A DNA stretch of 64,000 bases from Takashimella koratensis (GCA_003116875.1 BCKT01000006.1:1442381-1506380), one strand, 5' to 3'. Positions 10,447 to 23,361 are shown, counted from the first letter of the stretch. Made by a program: numbers and translations. Notes: generated by a model not told the origin, from the sequence alone.

Positions 10447-13266
10447 ATGTCCCACCCTCGACACAGCATCACCCCTGTCCCGCAACCACAACCACAACAT
10501 CATCCTCCCTCTTCCTCACACTACCAAACTACCACTGCCCGTGCAATGGCCACTCCTCACCTCCCGCAGTCCACGTCCACCTCTCGACTACCCCCTACCA
10601 TACACCACCAACCCCACCCACACCCCCAGCAGCAAGCACCTCGCCCCTACCCTCCTCGGCCCTCCCACTCCCACTCCCAACCATCTTACCCACACCCTTC
10701 TTCCCGCCCCATGGCCCCTCCATCCTCATCCACCAAGCCCCGTCCGCAGTCTCAGCAAGTCCCTCGACACCTCATGCCACCTCCTTCACCCAAAACCGTC
10801 TACCCACGAGCTTCCCCAGGCAGCGACGGTGACGGCTCCTCCATCTCTTCACGCACCAGCGGGCCATCCTCCTTGTCCGACCACGACGAGCTCGAACGGC
10901 TCCCCAGCCACGGCGGCACCCGGATGCAACAATCAGGCCAGGTCGGGAGAGAACCCAACGGAAGGTCGAACACCGCAGAGACGTGGGACGAGCGGATCAA
11001 GACCCCGAAAGAGATGTGGACAATGGACCCCGCCGTCCAGGGGAGAGACGACGTCGAAGCGCAGTTTGACAACTTGCTCGTAAGTGGACCCAAATCAATC
11101 AGCAACTGTTCTCTTCCTCTTCACGGCTTCGTCTCTTGTATCGGTGTCGCTAACTCTACCCCCTCTACTGTCGCAGGAATCGCTTCAGATCCCCGTGAGC
11201 GTCCGAGAGAAATTCTCCACCGTAGCGAAAGACGTCAAATCCTCCATTCTCTCATCCAACACCATGAACCCCTCCATCCTCTCTTCCCTTACCTCCTCGA
11301 CCAGCGGGGGTCCGAGCAGTTCCCCACAGATCAAGAAACGGCTATCCACTCCACTCCTTCGCAAGGCCAAATCCTCCTCGTCCATCGGGAGCCCCGGAAC
11401 CAGCCCTCAGGTGGGGAAGACGTATCGCGTCGAGGGTGACAATTTTACCATTGTCGCCTCTCCTAACCCGATGTCGCCCCGACCCGCGTTCGCAGCGTCT
11501 CACTCACACTCGCACTCTGTCGACACACGGGCCACGGGCAGGCGAGAGCGGGGTTCGTCTACCCGCCCGTCGAGCTTCTTTGGGGGCTCCTCGACACCAG
11601 CTACCCCGACAAAACGAGGACTCGGGATCTCGATGCCAGAGGGTCCAGAGGCAATGGTCAAGTGGCTCGAGTCATACAAGGGCACAGACTTGGCAATGGA
11701 TGTTGGAAGAGCGAAAAAGCTTAGGATGTTGTTGAGACATGAGTCGACACCCTGGGTCTCGGCGTTCTTGGATTTGGGAGGGTACGCGAGAATCCTGGAC
11801 AGGCTCCAGGACCTTCTCGAAATTGAATGGAGGTGAGTAGCTTTGTATTTCGTTTGATATGTCAAAGCTAACACGATATTTGAAGAGAGGAGCAGCACGA
11901 TGACCAAATGCTATTCGAGCTACTACGCTGCGTCAAAGCGCTCTCGACGTCTGACGTGAGTGCCGTCTCCAAATCGAATGTTGTTTCTTATCACCTTGGA
12001 CTCTTCGTGTCATTGGCTAACAAGTCACAGGTCGGCAAAATTGCCCTTCAAGCTGCCCATCCTCGTCCATACGCAGCGCTTTCTTCTCTCCTGTTCTCTG
12101 AGAAGAAACCTGGCGACTTGCCTTGTCGCCAACTGATCATTGAACTCTGGCTCATCCTCTTCGACCTCTTCCCGACCTCCCCGCTCTCTCTTCCTCCCAA
12201 CTCCAACCCCTCTTCGTCGGTCCGGTTCCAGCAACCCCCCTCGATACCGCTGTTCGTGAGAGGTTTGCTCGTCCCGGATTCAGACGACCCAACGAAGGAA
12301 CACCACGAGTTCATCACACAGGCTTATAGGCCGAGAGTGTTCAGGGCTTGGGTACAAGAGTTGAGCGATATTTGCAGGGATTACTTTTGGTGAGTTGCTC
12401 GAGCGAAGCGAGAGCGAGGACGAGGGAGGGGAGGGAGGGGGGCAAGTCCGGTGAAGGAGTTAGAGATGAAGAGGGTGTGGAGTGAGACAGACCAGATAGC
12501 CAATGACCCCACCTACAGGATCATGTGTCACGGATCCAACACTCTCTGGGCGCTTGACGAAGTTGACGAGGCGTTGGTCGAGAAGCCTGTCGCACCTGGG
12601 GGAGCGACCGGCGGTGTTGAATTCGAGGCAATGACCTATGTCGTGAGTCCCTAATTCCCGAGTTCAAGCAAGAGCCTCCAAAAGTCGTGGCAGAGCTGGA
12701 ACAGACAGCTGACGGCTTGAATCTTTATGTTGATTATGTGATTGTGTGATAGACAACACACTTCAAGTTGCTCAATACTTTGTCGAAACGACTGGCGGAG
12801 GAGGATATGGACGCCGCAAAGAAAATGCACCAGGATCTGTTGATGTCTGGAATGGATCGAATCCTTGTGGTGAGTGTGGTTAGAAAAGGAGGTCATGGAC
12901 CTGAATGTTGAGCTATTGCTGATTGAACGACTACTCCTTATTCTCCCTTGTTCATCACATGCCTTTGCTCGCACCGTGCTCATCTAATATCTCTCCGCTT
13001 ACTCGGCTCACTCCGATCTCGTCCGGTCACAGACCATGCGTAAAGCTTCGACAACTTATTACCCAACTTTACACCTAGAGATTGCACGTTATATTCGTTT
13101 CTTACAACTCGCATCACCTGCTGCTAAACTCCCTTATCTGATTGATAAATTGGTAGGCCCACCACCAGAGGGAATGAGGAAAAGAGGGAGACAACCGAGT
13201 TATTTACCCCCGATGCCGATCTCGGTTGATGGAGGACGAAGAGGTGGGTGGGATATGCAGCTGTGA
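10447..13266 (+). CDS. formin-like GBD/FH3 protein lacking FH1-FH2
   Basis: Eight or so exons join in frame from ATG 10447 (exon 1 to 11079, exon 2 11177-11832, then further exons) to TGA at 13264-13266. The N-terminus is a low-complexity His/Pro/Ser/Gln region. It is followed by a segment resembling the GTPase-binding and armadillo-type FH3 region of diaphanous formins: EGPEAMVKWLESYKGT, RHESTPWVSAFLDLGG, LFELLRCVKALSTSD, VGKIALQAAHPRPYAALSSL, LPCRQLIIELWLILFDLFP. The C-terminal exons give LHLEIARYIRFLQLASPAA and PYLIDKLVG and then stop. No proline-rich FH1 or actin-nucleating FH2 follows, and the next gene begins 640 bases later. It may be a Rho-type GTPase effector or scaffold rather than an actin nucleator. 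The family assignment is by eye. Confidence 0.7.
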
Positions 13267-13908
13267 GCGCGTCGAGCGCGTTCCGATCAGCGTAGCTGAG
13301 AGGACGGCGGCGGTGGCTGCGGCGACGGCGGCGACGGCGGCGACGACGACGACGAATTAGACGTGGGTGGCCAAACAGGATGCCAGTGGAGATTGGCGGG
13401 CATGAGGCAGAGACGCAAACGAGACGCACACGATCGGTTATGAGATAAAGACGAGAGACGAGAGAGATACCCCATGTACTTTGCCTTGACCAACACCATT
13501 TGTTTACTTTTTTACACCTACTTTTTTTACATACACCTTTACGAGGCCTTGATTGTTCTTTCTTCCCCTCTAGCCCGAGTCTAGTCCTGTTGTTGATTGT
13601 TGATTGTTGATTGTTGATTGATCATAGATGCATTCTCAGTGTTCGTAACCGACAACGCAACGAGCAAAGGACTTGATGCGTATCATGTTTCTCTCCAGGT
13701 TTTCTCTCCCAGGTTTTGATCTCGGTTCGCCATGTCGATGACGTCATTGCCTCGATCACCCGTTTGACGTTTTCCCTTTCCCGTTTCGCAACACCAACAC
13801 GTTCAGTTGCTTCTCTTTCTCTCTTGATTTTCTCGTTCCCTCTCTTACCTCTTTCCCTATCTTATCTTCAACTGATCTTTAAACGTATCCTCAACATATC
13901 ACTCCACC
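13267..13908. other. spacer with trinucleotide and TTGATTG repeats
   Basis: Holds the 3' flank of the GBD/FH3 gene and the promoter of the Hmp1-like gene. It contains a CGG/CGA trinucleotide stretch at about 13303-13358 and a TTGATTG tandem repeat at about 13589-13621. No coding exon seen. Confidence 0.6.
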
Positions 13909-15050
13909 ATGTCTGAGCAACAGAACACCGGGGCTCAACCTACCCAACTTGGCGGGAACATTAAAGTAAGCCTTACCTCTCTTCCCTCTCTCCCTTCTCA
14001 TCCCTCTCTTCCATCTCTCCTATCTCCTTCCCCTTCCCCTTCTTCTCCTCCCTTTCTTCCCTCTCCTCCCTCTCCTCCCTCTCCTCCCTTTCTTCCCTCT
14101 CCTCCCTCTCCTCCCTCTCCTCCCTCTCCTCCCTCTCCTCCCTCTCCTCCCTCTCCTATCTCTATTATTTCTCCTCCTTCTCCTTCTCCTCCTTCCCTGG
14201 CTCTTGCATATATGAATCATATCTTGATTCGGGGTCTGAATCTTGGCCTGGGTCCAACGACCGACTGCTGACCCTCGTTCAGATGGCGCAAGGAACCATC
14301 TACACCGCTATCGGTTCCGCCCTCAACGCGACCACTGGACCCGGGACGACTGCCGAATCATGGACAAAAGCAGGGAAAGAATTGCACAAAGCGGGTCAGA
14401 CGGAAATCAGTAATGCTCAACAGAGACAGGCGGTGGATGCTAGTGTCGATGCAGCGACAGCCAAGGTCAAGTCGTGAGTTACCGCCCCCACCCCGCCCCA
14501 GTCCACCCCAGACCGGACGCCCCGTCCAGTGAGCGAGGTAACGAGGATAAGAGGACGAGAGGACAAGAGACGAGAGGACGAGAGGACAAGAGACGAGAGG
14601 ACGAGAGGACGAGAGGACGAGAGGACAAGAGGACAAGAGGACAAGAGGACAAGAGGACAAGAGGACAAGAGGACAAGAGGACAAGAGGACAAGAGGACAA
14701 GAGACTACCGCTGAGCATCCAATAAAATCGAAGTGTTCAAAGCTGACGAATTCATTTCATTTCTTCCTCCCCTGGTCTTCACATTCTCCTTCTCCGGCTC
14801 GCGGGTGAATAGCGCATGGGGCTACGTTACAGGCGACCAATCCACCCAAACCCGAGGTAACATTGAGAACGAGCAAGCGCAATGGGAATACAAGACAGCT
14901 ACCGAGGGATTAGGTGCGGTCCCTGTTCCGAGCGTAGAAGGGGTTAAAGGGAAAGTACAGAGTGTGGTGGGGATGGTTAAAGGTGATCAAGAGGAACAGA
15001 GGGAAGGGAACGTCAGGGCGGAGAAAGCAGCATGGACAGATGGGGTCTAG
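13909..15050 (+). CDS. HMP1: Hmp1-like mismatch/cruciform DNA-binding protein (CsbD-like)
   Basis: Three exons, 13909-13965, 14283-14473 and 14813-15050, give a 161-residue hydrophilic protein. It resembles the Ustilago mismatched-base-pair and cruciform DNA recognition protein, which carries CsbD-like repeats: TWESW-type spacing in AESWTKAGKELHKAGQTE, then SAWGYVTGDQSTQTRGNIE and VKGKVQSVVGMVKGDQEEQR. Proteins of this type are small, abundant and often stress-induced in basidiomycetes; DNA binding is known for the Ustilago member only. Both introns are long for this genome (317 and 339 nt) and are filled with minisatellites, one pyrimidine-rich and one purine-rich. Confidence 0.85.
14029..14190. 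repeat. CCTCCCTCT-type pyrimidine minisatellite in intron 1 of Hmp1-like gene
   Basis: Near-perfect tandem CT-rich units fill the middle of the first intron. Confidence 0.9.
14540..14704. repeat. GAGGACAA minisatellite in intron 2 of Hmp1-like gene
   Basis: About twenty tandem 8-base units (GAGGACAA and GAGGACGA variants) in the second intron. Purines are on the coding strand. Confidence 0.95.
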
Positions 15051-15468
15051 TCGAGGTCGAGGTCGTAGCCGCAAGATAGAGGGTCAGGGTGAGGCCGAGG
15101 GGGAGATCGGGTTGTGGAGGATTATGGGAAGGAAGGAGGAGGAGAAGTTGGGATTAGGATTAAGGAGAGAGGAGAGAGTAGGGAGGAGGGAGGAGGGAGG
15201 AGGGAGGAGGGAGGAGGGAGGAGGGAGGAGGGAGGAGGGAGGAGGGAGGAGGGAGGAGGGAGGAGGGAGGAGGGAGGAGGGAGCAGATAAGTTAAAAGTC
15301 CTGATAAAACGGTGATTTGTTCAGGTGATTTAGTGTCCATAATGCATCACTCGCGAGGTATTTCGTGTCATCCTCTCGATGAAACTGGTACATGTCGCAT
15401 CTGAAGCCTCTCAGTTCACACGCGGCACCTCGCACCTCGCACCTCGCACCTGGTACCTGGGGTTGAGG
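15051..15468. other. convergent spacer Hmp1-like / Pns1
   Basis: Holds the 3' flanks of two convergent genes, the GGAGGGA minisatellite, and a short CGCACCT triplication at about 15422-15450. No coding exon seen. Confidence 0.6.
15178..15282. repeat. GGAGGGA minisatellite
   Basis: About fifteen 7-base purine units, 130 bases past the stop of the Hmp1-like gene, in the convergent spacer before the Pns1 stop. Confidence 0.95.
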
Positions 15469-18400
15469 CTAGTTTGGAACACCCTCCACCACGCGGGGAT
15501 AGTTCCGACGTACTTCTTCGAACAAATCGGGACTTCGCTGAGCCAGGACCCTATATGATATGAGCGTGGTATCGGGTTTTGCAGGGAGGAGCAAAAAGAG
15601 AAGGAAGTGAATAAGTGAAGAGGGGAAGAAGGGAGAAAAAAAAACACGTACATTGGGTCTTCACCTAGTCCAACGAAGATGGTCGATACCCCCGCGTCCT
15701 TGAAGAGCATCAGCCCAGATATTCAGACTTTCAACCAGCCAAAGTCCATTACCCCTCTCAATGGTGAGATCGTGGTATCTCGATACGATATGAGAAGGAA
15801 AAGGTGTGGAGCAATGGCACGTGTCTTGAGTAAGCGAGATTGATCAACTCACAATTGCCGACCCGACACAAAGACCTTCAGTGACTCCGATGAAGAAAGA
15901 ATAAAGCACGACAGGTCTGTACCAAGGTATCAGGAAACCCACTGTTGATAACGGTTGAAAGAGACGTATCTAAAGGGGTAAACGTACGCGGTGTATTGAC
16001 CAGAAGAATTGTAACTCGGGTCGGTATCTGCTTAGGTCAGCGAGATTGGCCTGGTCTATAAAAGACGAAGTAAATGGATGTGATGTGAACTCAGACTCAC
16101 ATTTAAGGTAGATGAAAGCAAAGAGAGCACAGAGGAAACCGTTGGCGTACGCGCCCCAAAGGATAACTAGATCGTCAGCTGAGCCAACAAGCAAGATACA
16201 GAGGTTCACAAGTACAGAAGGTATGGGAGATACGGGAGATACGGGAGACAAGGGAGACACGGAAGATACGGGAGATATGGGAGAAACGGCTGGGTAGGAC
16301 TTACCACTGCCAACGATATTGTCATTGATGAGCGCGTCCACACCCCGATCTTTCAAGAGACGCCAAGTATCTTTCGCGGCGGGGATCTGACGAGCGCGCG
16401 AACACGGAGTGGTCAGCGAGTGCATGGGTGTCAGATAGGTGATGGAGGTAGGGATCTGCCAGGCTCAAGGGATGGAGGAGACTTACATATGCCTTCCCGT
16501 ATAGCGCTTGGAGCAGGTCGAGTTAGCTACACACATAGACCTCTTATATCACACCGCGCGAGCCCATGACCGAGTGAGGGACTTACAGATCTCAATGTAA
16601 GCGTCTGTAAAGAGATGAAAAAAGAGATCAGCGTATTGTCCAAGGGATGAGGAAAACAGACTACAAGGCTACAGGCCGACGACCCGAGCAGCTGGGGAGA
16701 AGAGTGAGAGAGGTAGACTTACACTTGTTGAACCACTGGATCATGCCTTCGATACAGCCGACACAGCATACCGCCTGCATGTGACGAGGAAGAGACGCGA
16801 GGGAGCAGGAAACCAGGTTAGCGATGGTGCCAATGACTAGGTAACCCCACTCACGCAACATGCCAAGATCTGTCCGATGGCTAAACAAGGTCAGCGTTTC
16901 TCTTCCTTGCCCTTGCATTCTCCCTTCTCCCCTCCTTCCCCAACCGCCTCGCCCCCTCACGACGGCGTGACGGCCGCCCTCGATGTGTACTCACTATCCC
17001 CCTGTCCTGCTTCGTAACTCTGCACGGCCTGCAAGAACAGCCTAACCAGCTCTAGAATCGTCACAATCAAGGAACCTAGGGCAATCGACCCTAGGGAAAG
17101 TGTCGTACTTCTGAAAAACGCCAACAAGCTTGCCCTCTTTGGGACGCCACCAGGACCGGTGGGTGCCCGGGGTCCGTAGTAGTACCAACCTCCAAAGACG
17201 CCACCGGAGAGTGTGGTGAGGACGACGTTGGCGATGATTTGAGAGGTCCAGAGGTAGGCGAAAGTGGTGAAGACCAATAAACCAGCGACTTTGGAGGAGG
17301 AGCAAGAGGTCGAGGTGCAGCCTGGGTATGTTAGCACTGTCTTGGGAAGGAGCTGTATGGAGGTAGGTGATCGAGTAAGGAAGGTGGAGAGTAAAGGAGC
17401 CGGAGCTTGGGAAAGGAGGTGGTCTGAAGACCAAGGTTGGGTGTGATCGACGACACAAAAAGTATCCCATCCTGGGCAGTGACACAGTTCACACCGCACA
17501 GCTTACACCACTCCGAGTTGCTCGTGGTACCGTACTCACTCGCACTATCCGGGGTCCACTTGACATAAATTGCCACGCAAGTGAACGCATACCAAACCGA
17601 CCAAGCAGATTGGACTACAAGTCCAAGAAGCGCGACGACGTAGACTGATGGGTGATGTTTCGATACGTCCATTGTTACCTGGAACAAGAGACGAGCGAGG
17701 GGGATCCTTTGATACCGCGCCATTCGTCAGCATACGAGAGCAATGTTGATTATGAGGGCGAGGGGCGAAAGATGAGTGCAGGTTTAGCTGAAAGGTGACG
17801 AAGGAATGAGCGGGAGGAAGTGCGAGGTGTACAACTCACCGTCGTCGCATTGACCAGTAGAAGAATATAGAAAGAAGCGCGATGACCAGGAAGATGACGG
17901 CTCCAGACCAGTCTGATGTATATTAGCGAGAGCAGCAAATGTAGCTTTCGCCAATGGTCATGGACTCACACTTGATTATAAAGTAGTCTGGCGAGGTCAG
18001 CACACCTGCCAATGCCTTCTCCTCCTTCCTTCCTCCTTCCTTCCCCTTCGTACCACTCTTTACCAACTCCGGCCCTACTCACAGATACAGATACCCAGAT
18101 TCAATACCACATTCAAAGCCAGGGTAATCTCCATGATCACTTTGGTAAAGGCGCGAACGAACCCGAGCCAGCAGGCAGCGACGAGGAGGCCGACGGCACA
18201 GGTGAGGAGGAAGAGGTAGACTGTGTGACTGGGGGAGATGGTCAGCTAGGTCCATAGTAGAATAGAGCTCCGGGACATTCCCTCCCTCTGTTTCCATGTT
18301 AGAGATATCTCCCACTTGTCTCCCGCGACTCCCAAGATCGGTGAACATTTGGGACAGCTCCCTCTCGACGCCAATGAGCCCGCGACATACACCTCGCTCG

Positions 18401-18815
18401 ACACCCTTGGTACCTCGCGCACTCACTAATCCAGCGTCACCCCTGCTCCCGTCCCACCCTGAGCTCCATTCCCCAACCCGCCTCCTAGCCCATGTACGTT
18501 GACAAACGCGCTAATCGCGAGTCCCGAGACGACGCAGTAGCCCACGAACGTCGCGAGAAAGAGGACGAGTGGGATGGGGTCGTTGAGGCGCTTACGCGGG
18601 TTGAGGCGTTGACCCGTCTTTTCGGTCGCTTGGGAGAAAGGTGCGGTATCGGTCCATCCACCGTGACCGCCGCCGCCAGGAGCTGCGCGTTCCGGGTCGT
18701 TAGAGGGGGGAGGGGCGTATGGTTGGGAAGGCTTCATTCCGTAGTTGGGGGGCTGAGGCTGGTAAGACCCCTGAGGAGGGGCCTGGTCTTGGTTGTAGAA
18801 CTGGGCAGCGCTCAT
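15469..18815 (-). CDS. PNS1: Pns1 / choline transporter-like (CTL/SLC44) membrane protein
   Basis: Polytopic membrane protein of the CTL family. It starts at ATG 18815 with a Pro/Gln/Tyr-rich cytosolic head (SAAQFYNQDQAPPQGSYQPQ). Many small exons then give the first TM (PLVLFLATFVGYCVVSGLAI), later TMs such as WSGAVIFLVIALLSIFFYW, and the diagnostic core: LWTSQIIANVVLTTLSGGVF, GGWYYYGP, STTLSLGSIALGSLIVTILE, CIGCIEGMIQWFNK, YIEIALYGKAYIPAAKDTW and DALINDN. The last exon reads YRVLAQRSPDLFEEVRRNYP and ends with TAG at 15471-15469. The reading frame closing in the overlapping longer open frame is a shadow. Fungal Pns1 is not proven to carry choline, so the transport substrate is left open. A 9-base GGGAGATAC repeat occupies one intron (about 16228-16291). 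Confidence 0.9.
16228..16291. repeat. GGGAGATAC tandem repeat in a Pns1 intron
   Basis: About seven imperfect 9-base units within an intron of the minus-strand Pns1 gene. Confidence 0.85.
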
Positions 18816-19801
18816 GCTGCTGGTAGTTGGGTCGGGTGGTGAGAGTGAGCGAGTGTGGGTGGTGAGTGGAGGTGGGTGTGTATGTAGGTTGAGAGGGAGA
18901 AGGATGGACAAGTGCTAGGAGGTGAGCACGTTGACTGCAGGGATCAACAAGACGGTGAGTGCATGGGGGCCAGGGGGTGGTGGTCTCGATCGCTCCTGGC
19001 GGGCGGATCTGCAGCGGATAAATTCAATCAAGGTTAGTCTTGACACACACTACTATAGATCTGGGCGCAGCGGTTAGCGACCATCCACATAAACAAGACC
19101 TGCCACACCTCCACCCTCCACCCTCCACCCTCCACCCTCCGCACCACGTGGCCAGACGTCATGCTGCCACATTGGCCCTGGGGCTGGGTGTAAACCCGAG
19201 AATCGCCGGAGACGGCCAGGTAGCAAGGGGCGGTATGTGGCACGGTCACGGTGCAGGGGTAAGTCGGGTCGTATGCATGGGCCTCCACTGTAGCGATTAG
19301 CACCATACACGCGCTCACTGGACACCATAGACCATTCATTGACTAGCAGACTCGCACACACACAGCATACACCCAGCCAGCATCCACCCCGCACCGGTCT
19401 CATCGTCTGGCTCGCACGTAGCGGAGAAAGAAAAGGCGACGGGGACAGACAATTCCTCTACAATCGGCTCGACTCTGAAACGACCCCGACTCCAATCCTA
19501 CCTCCCTCCTCCCTCCTCCCTCCTCCCTCCCCTCACCCACCACCTGGACCCACCGATACCGCGCCAGTTCCCACCATTTCTCATCTCTCCATCTCACCCT
19601 CTCACCACTCGTTTCATATTGCATAGCATCTACCTTAGACTTTACGACCACACGACAGACGACCACTTCAACCCGCTCCCTCCTCACTTGAACTCTTCAC
19701 ACCACCACCTCACAACCCAACCTACACCCACATCCCACATCCCACATCCCACATCCCTCATCCCACATCCCACATCCCCCAACTAGGCCTCCACGCTTGA
19801 C
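18816..19801. promoter_or_regulatory. divergent intergenic region Pns1 / striatin
   Basis: Nearly 1 kb shared by two divergent starts. It contains several short pyrimidine minisatellites: CCACCCT units near 19107-19142, CTCCCTC units near 19499-19530 and CCCACAT units near 19731-19785, the last ending just before the striatin start. No coding exon seen. Confidence 0.6.
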
Positions 19802-22800
19802 ATGATCAGGCGTGCGCCTGCGCCTCGCAACACCGTCAACACGTTCAACACTGGCGGTGCCGGCGGTCTCTCCAACGGCAACGGCAACGGCAACGGTCTC
19901 GGTCCCAACGACGGCAGCTACTCTCCCGGTGTCGGTCCCAGCCAAGGCCAAGGGAACGCCGGGTACGACCAAGTCGCTCTCTTTAACATGCAACGTAACA
20001 ACATCAACAACAGCCCCGGCGTCGGTGGGATGGGCGCTGGCCAGCAAGGGATGAACAATCACCCCGGTGCTGCAGGGACAAGCACAGATGCGCAGAGTAA
20101 TAGTGCAAGTGGCCCAGGGACAGAGATGAACCTCGCCAATGTCCTGCATTACCTCCAGAGCGAATGGCGCAGGTGGGAGCGGGATCGTAACGAGTGGGAG
20201 ATTGAACGCGCAGAGATGAGAGTGAGTACGGGATGGGGGTTAGGAGCTGGTGTGGGAGCGCTAAGGAGTTGATCGATGGCGCGAGACGAGGGGTTGGGAG
20301 ACGTGCTGATGACCACAGGCGAGGATCGCGTTGCTCGAGGGCCAACGTCGCTCAGCTGAGAACCTCAAAGTTGACCTCCTCCGCCGCGTCAAGATGTTAG
20401 AGTATGCCCTGAAACAAGAGCGGTAAGTCAAATCGGATCTTTCATTTCTACACGTCGTGTGACTAGACTAACGCGCGATTCTTTCATCTCCCCAGGACGA
20501 AGACAACGACAGGAGGATCAACACGGGCGACGGCATCGACACTCGCGCCGTCGCGGCTTGCGATCCTGCAAGACGAGGACAAGTCGCGTGAGGACAAGGA
20601 AGGCAGCAGTAGCAGTGAAGCGGGTGACGACCTGGGTGAGTTTGTGTCTCCATCTGTACCCAGCCTCTCCCTCCAAACCTGATGCCGTCCTCGCCTTATA
20701 TCTCTCGCTGACCTCCCCAGTCGAGCGGCTCAAGCTAACCAACGGCTCCAACGGGATCCACCCTGCTGCGCTCGGGGCGAAAGCCGCGACGATTGCTGTC
20801 CGCGCGCCGTCCGAGTCCACTTCGTTATGGAAGAACCTCAGCAGCGGGGCTCAGCGCGACCCCAAGGCTCGAGCGAGGAGCAGAGAATACCTCAAGCAAT
20901 GTCTGCAGGAGATCACGTACCTCACTTCCCCTGGCGCTCTGAACCCGCTCAACCCCCGGCCGCCAATCACTATCGACGAGTCCTTGTCTGATGTGCACGC
21001 GGGGGAAGTGCCCTTGCCGTCCCAAGTTGCCGATCGACCGATTAAAGTGCTACCTGATCCCGTGCAGCCCAATCAACCGCCGTCCGAGCAGCAACCCAAC
21101 GGAGTGCGCGAGTCTCAACCTCCATTGTCTGAACCAGCTTCTCATTCTCTGCCTCCGCAACCATCGCCTCTTGCACCTGTCGCCTCGTCCCACCTAGCCC
21201 CCGTTGAACCTGTCCCCACACCATCTGATATCCCGCAAACACCATCCCAGGCGCCCGTAGAGCCCGACGCGGAACCGCCTTCGTCGCCAGCGCCAAGAAC
21301 GGTCACACTCCCCGATAGCGAGCCCGGACCACTTGCGCCTCCCAATGTCACGGGTATGACAGACGAGCCCCAATCGTCCTTGACCGCGATTTACCGGCCA
21401 CACAGCAGTACAGCGTGGCGCGAGGAGTTGCGGACGGCGAACGAGCAGGCAGAGAAGGTGAGCATATTTTCTTTCGGTTCGAGTTTTAACCATCTGTGCT
21501 CACTGCTGACATTTACAGACGACACGAAGTGAACGAAGAGAACCTACAGACGAAGAGCAACTAGCCAGCCTCGCCTTGCCAACCGAGGACGAGGACCCGC
21601 CGAAACCTGACGAAGTCGTTGAACACCGCTGGATGACTAAACGCACTCTCAAATCCCACCTCGACATTGTCCGTGCCATCGCCTTCACAAGGGGCCCCAA
21701 CACCCTCCTCGTCTCTGGTTCCGATGACTACACGGTCAAAGTCTGGCCCGTTGACGCGGCAAGTATCACTTCCCTCCGCGCTCCAGCGAACATGGATGAA
21801 GTCGAGCCGATCGTTACCTATCGAGGCCATACGGCAGCCGTCACTGCGATCGAGGTTTCCACTGCTCAGTCGGTCATCTTCTCCGGAAGTCTCGACTCTA
21901 CCATTCAACTGTGGCGACTCCCAACCCCTACTCACGACCTGTACGGCGCTTTTGATCCCGAGGACCAGATTCAGGTACTCACGGGTCACACTGATGCCGT
22001 CTGGGACCTATGTCTCTTACCCCTTCGTTCCAACGGGACCGCCACTACCCCGGCTTCCGCTACCTCCACCGCCATGACGAATGGGAAACAACCGCTCCCG
22101 AGCGAATCCACAACTCTCGTTTCAGCTTCAGCAGACGGGACAGTTAAAGTCTGGGAATCAGGGGAAGGTGGGAAAAAATGGACTTTGACCTCAAGCTTCA
22201 GTATCATGGGAGGAGCAGTTCCGACGTGTTTGTCGGCGCCGTATATCGAGACGGGGAAGATCGTGGTAGGGCTCTCCAGTGGGCTGGTTAAGATTTACGA
22301 CGTGGAATCGGCGACCGAGCTGCATTCGTTTGGAGAGGAAGGTGAGTTGATGAAAGCAGGGCGGAGCCGAGATGAACAGCGTTGGGTGGAGTTGGGCACG
22401 AGGTCTGAAGTTGAACTGGCTGAGTTGAGGCTGATATATCTGGGATAGGCTCTCCAGTCAACGCTGTGCTTCGACATCCGTTTGGCGCGATCCTCACCGG
22501 CCACGAGGACGGTCGTGTGCATACATTCGATATCACCTCGGGTACTCGTGAGTCCTTACCCCCCTTCCACTGCTCCCCTTCATCCGGACCTCTTGACTTA
22601 TCAATTTCCACCCAAAACTAACACCCCGTCCCAGCTTCCTCATCATCCGTGTTCCAAGCGCATCCAAGCCCCGTAACATCCCTCGCTCTCGCTGCCATGG
22701 ACCCAACGACCCTCTTCACCGGCTCGACAGATACGACTGTCCGCGTTTGGAACTTGCGAAAGAATTGCTGTGTCCAGGATTTGACGGGACACAGGGCAAG

Positions 22801-22909
22801 GGCGGACGAAGGTGTGACTCAGGTAGCGGCTCATACAGAGTTGGCGGTAGTCGCTAGTTCGGGAGCCGATGGAGTTATCAGGCTCTGGGGGGAGAAGAGG
22901 GACGTTTGA
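19802..22909 (+). CDS. striatin-family WD-repeat protein (STRIPAK scaffold)
   Basis: Scaffold of the STRIPAK phosphatase/kinase complex (Far8/HAM-3 type in fungi). It starts at 19802 with an Asn/Gly-rich head. The striatin N-terminal block is clear across two introns: NVLHYLQSEWRRWERDRNEW, ARIALLEGQRRSAENLKVDL and LRRVKMLEYALKQER, the caveolin-binding and coiled-coil region. A second conserved patch is SREYLKQCLQEITYLTSP, followed by a Pro/Ser-rich linker. The C-terminus is a WD40 propeller. I count seven blades, from LKSHLDIVRAIAF...SGSDDYTVKVW through YRGHTAAVTAIEV, LTGHTDAVWDLCL and QAHPSPVTSLALA to GADGVIRLWGEKRDV and the stop. Expected partners are PP2A A/C subunits, Mob3 and the Far11/STRIP-type protein, none of which is encoded here. 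Confidence 0.93.
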
Positions 22910-23291
22910 GCCGCACGGGCGCAAGGTCGTGGTCGGGGCATGTGTGGGGATGTCGAGCGAATAAGCAGTCAAGTCAAGAAGTGATAATCAGCAACAACAA
23001 CAAATGGAAGACGAAGAGGGTCGTACAATATCACGCGAGGAGACCGAGGTCACATGAGTGTAGCACGAAGCATCGTTCGATTTTCGACATTTGTCCCGGA
23101 CGAAGAGAGAAGCGTTACCAACCAAGCATTTTCGGAAGAAGGAAGAATCAACGTCGGAAAGAAGAAGAAGAAGAAGGAGAAGATACTCCAGTCGAAGTTT
23201 TCCTGTCATTTTGTCAACCACCAATCATCAACCACCACCCAACGCCACACCCGTGTCCCGTAGTCTTCTCAGCTCTACCCCACCCATTCAC

Positions 23292-23292
<1 letters not shown>

Positions 23293-23352
<60 letters not shown>

Positions 23353-23361
23353 CCCTCCCCC

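Noticed and set aside
14540..14704. Possible CRISPR-like array
   Set aside because: Units are contiguous 8-mers without spacers, inside a fungal intron.
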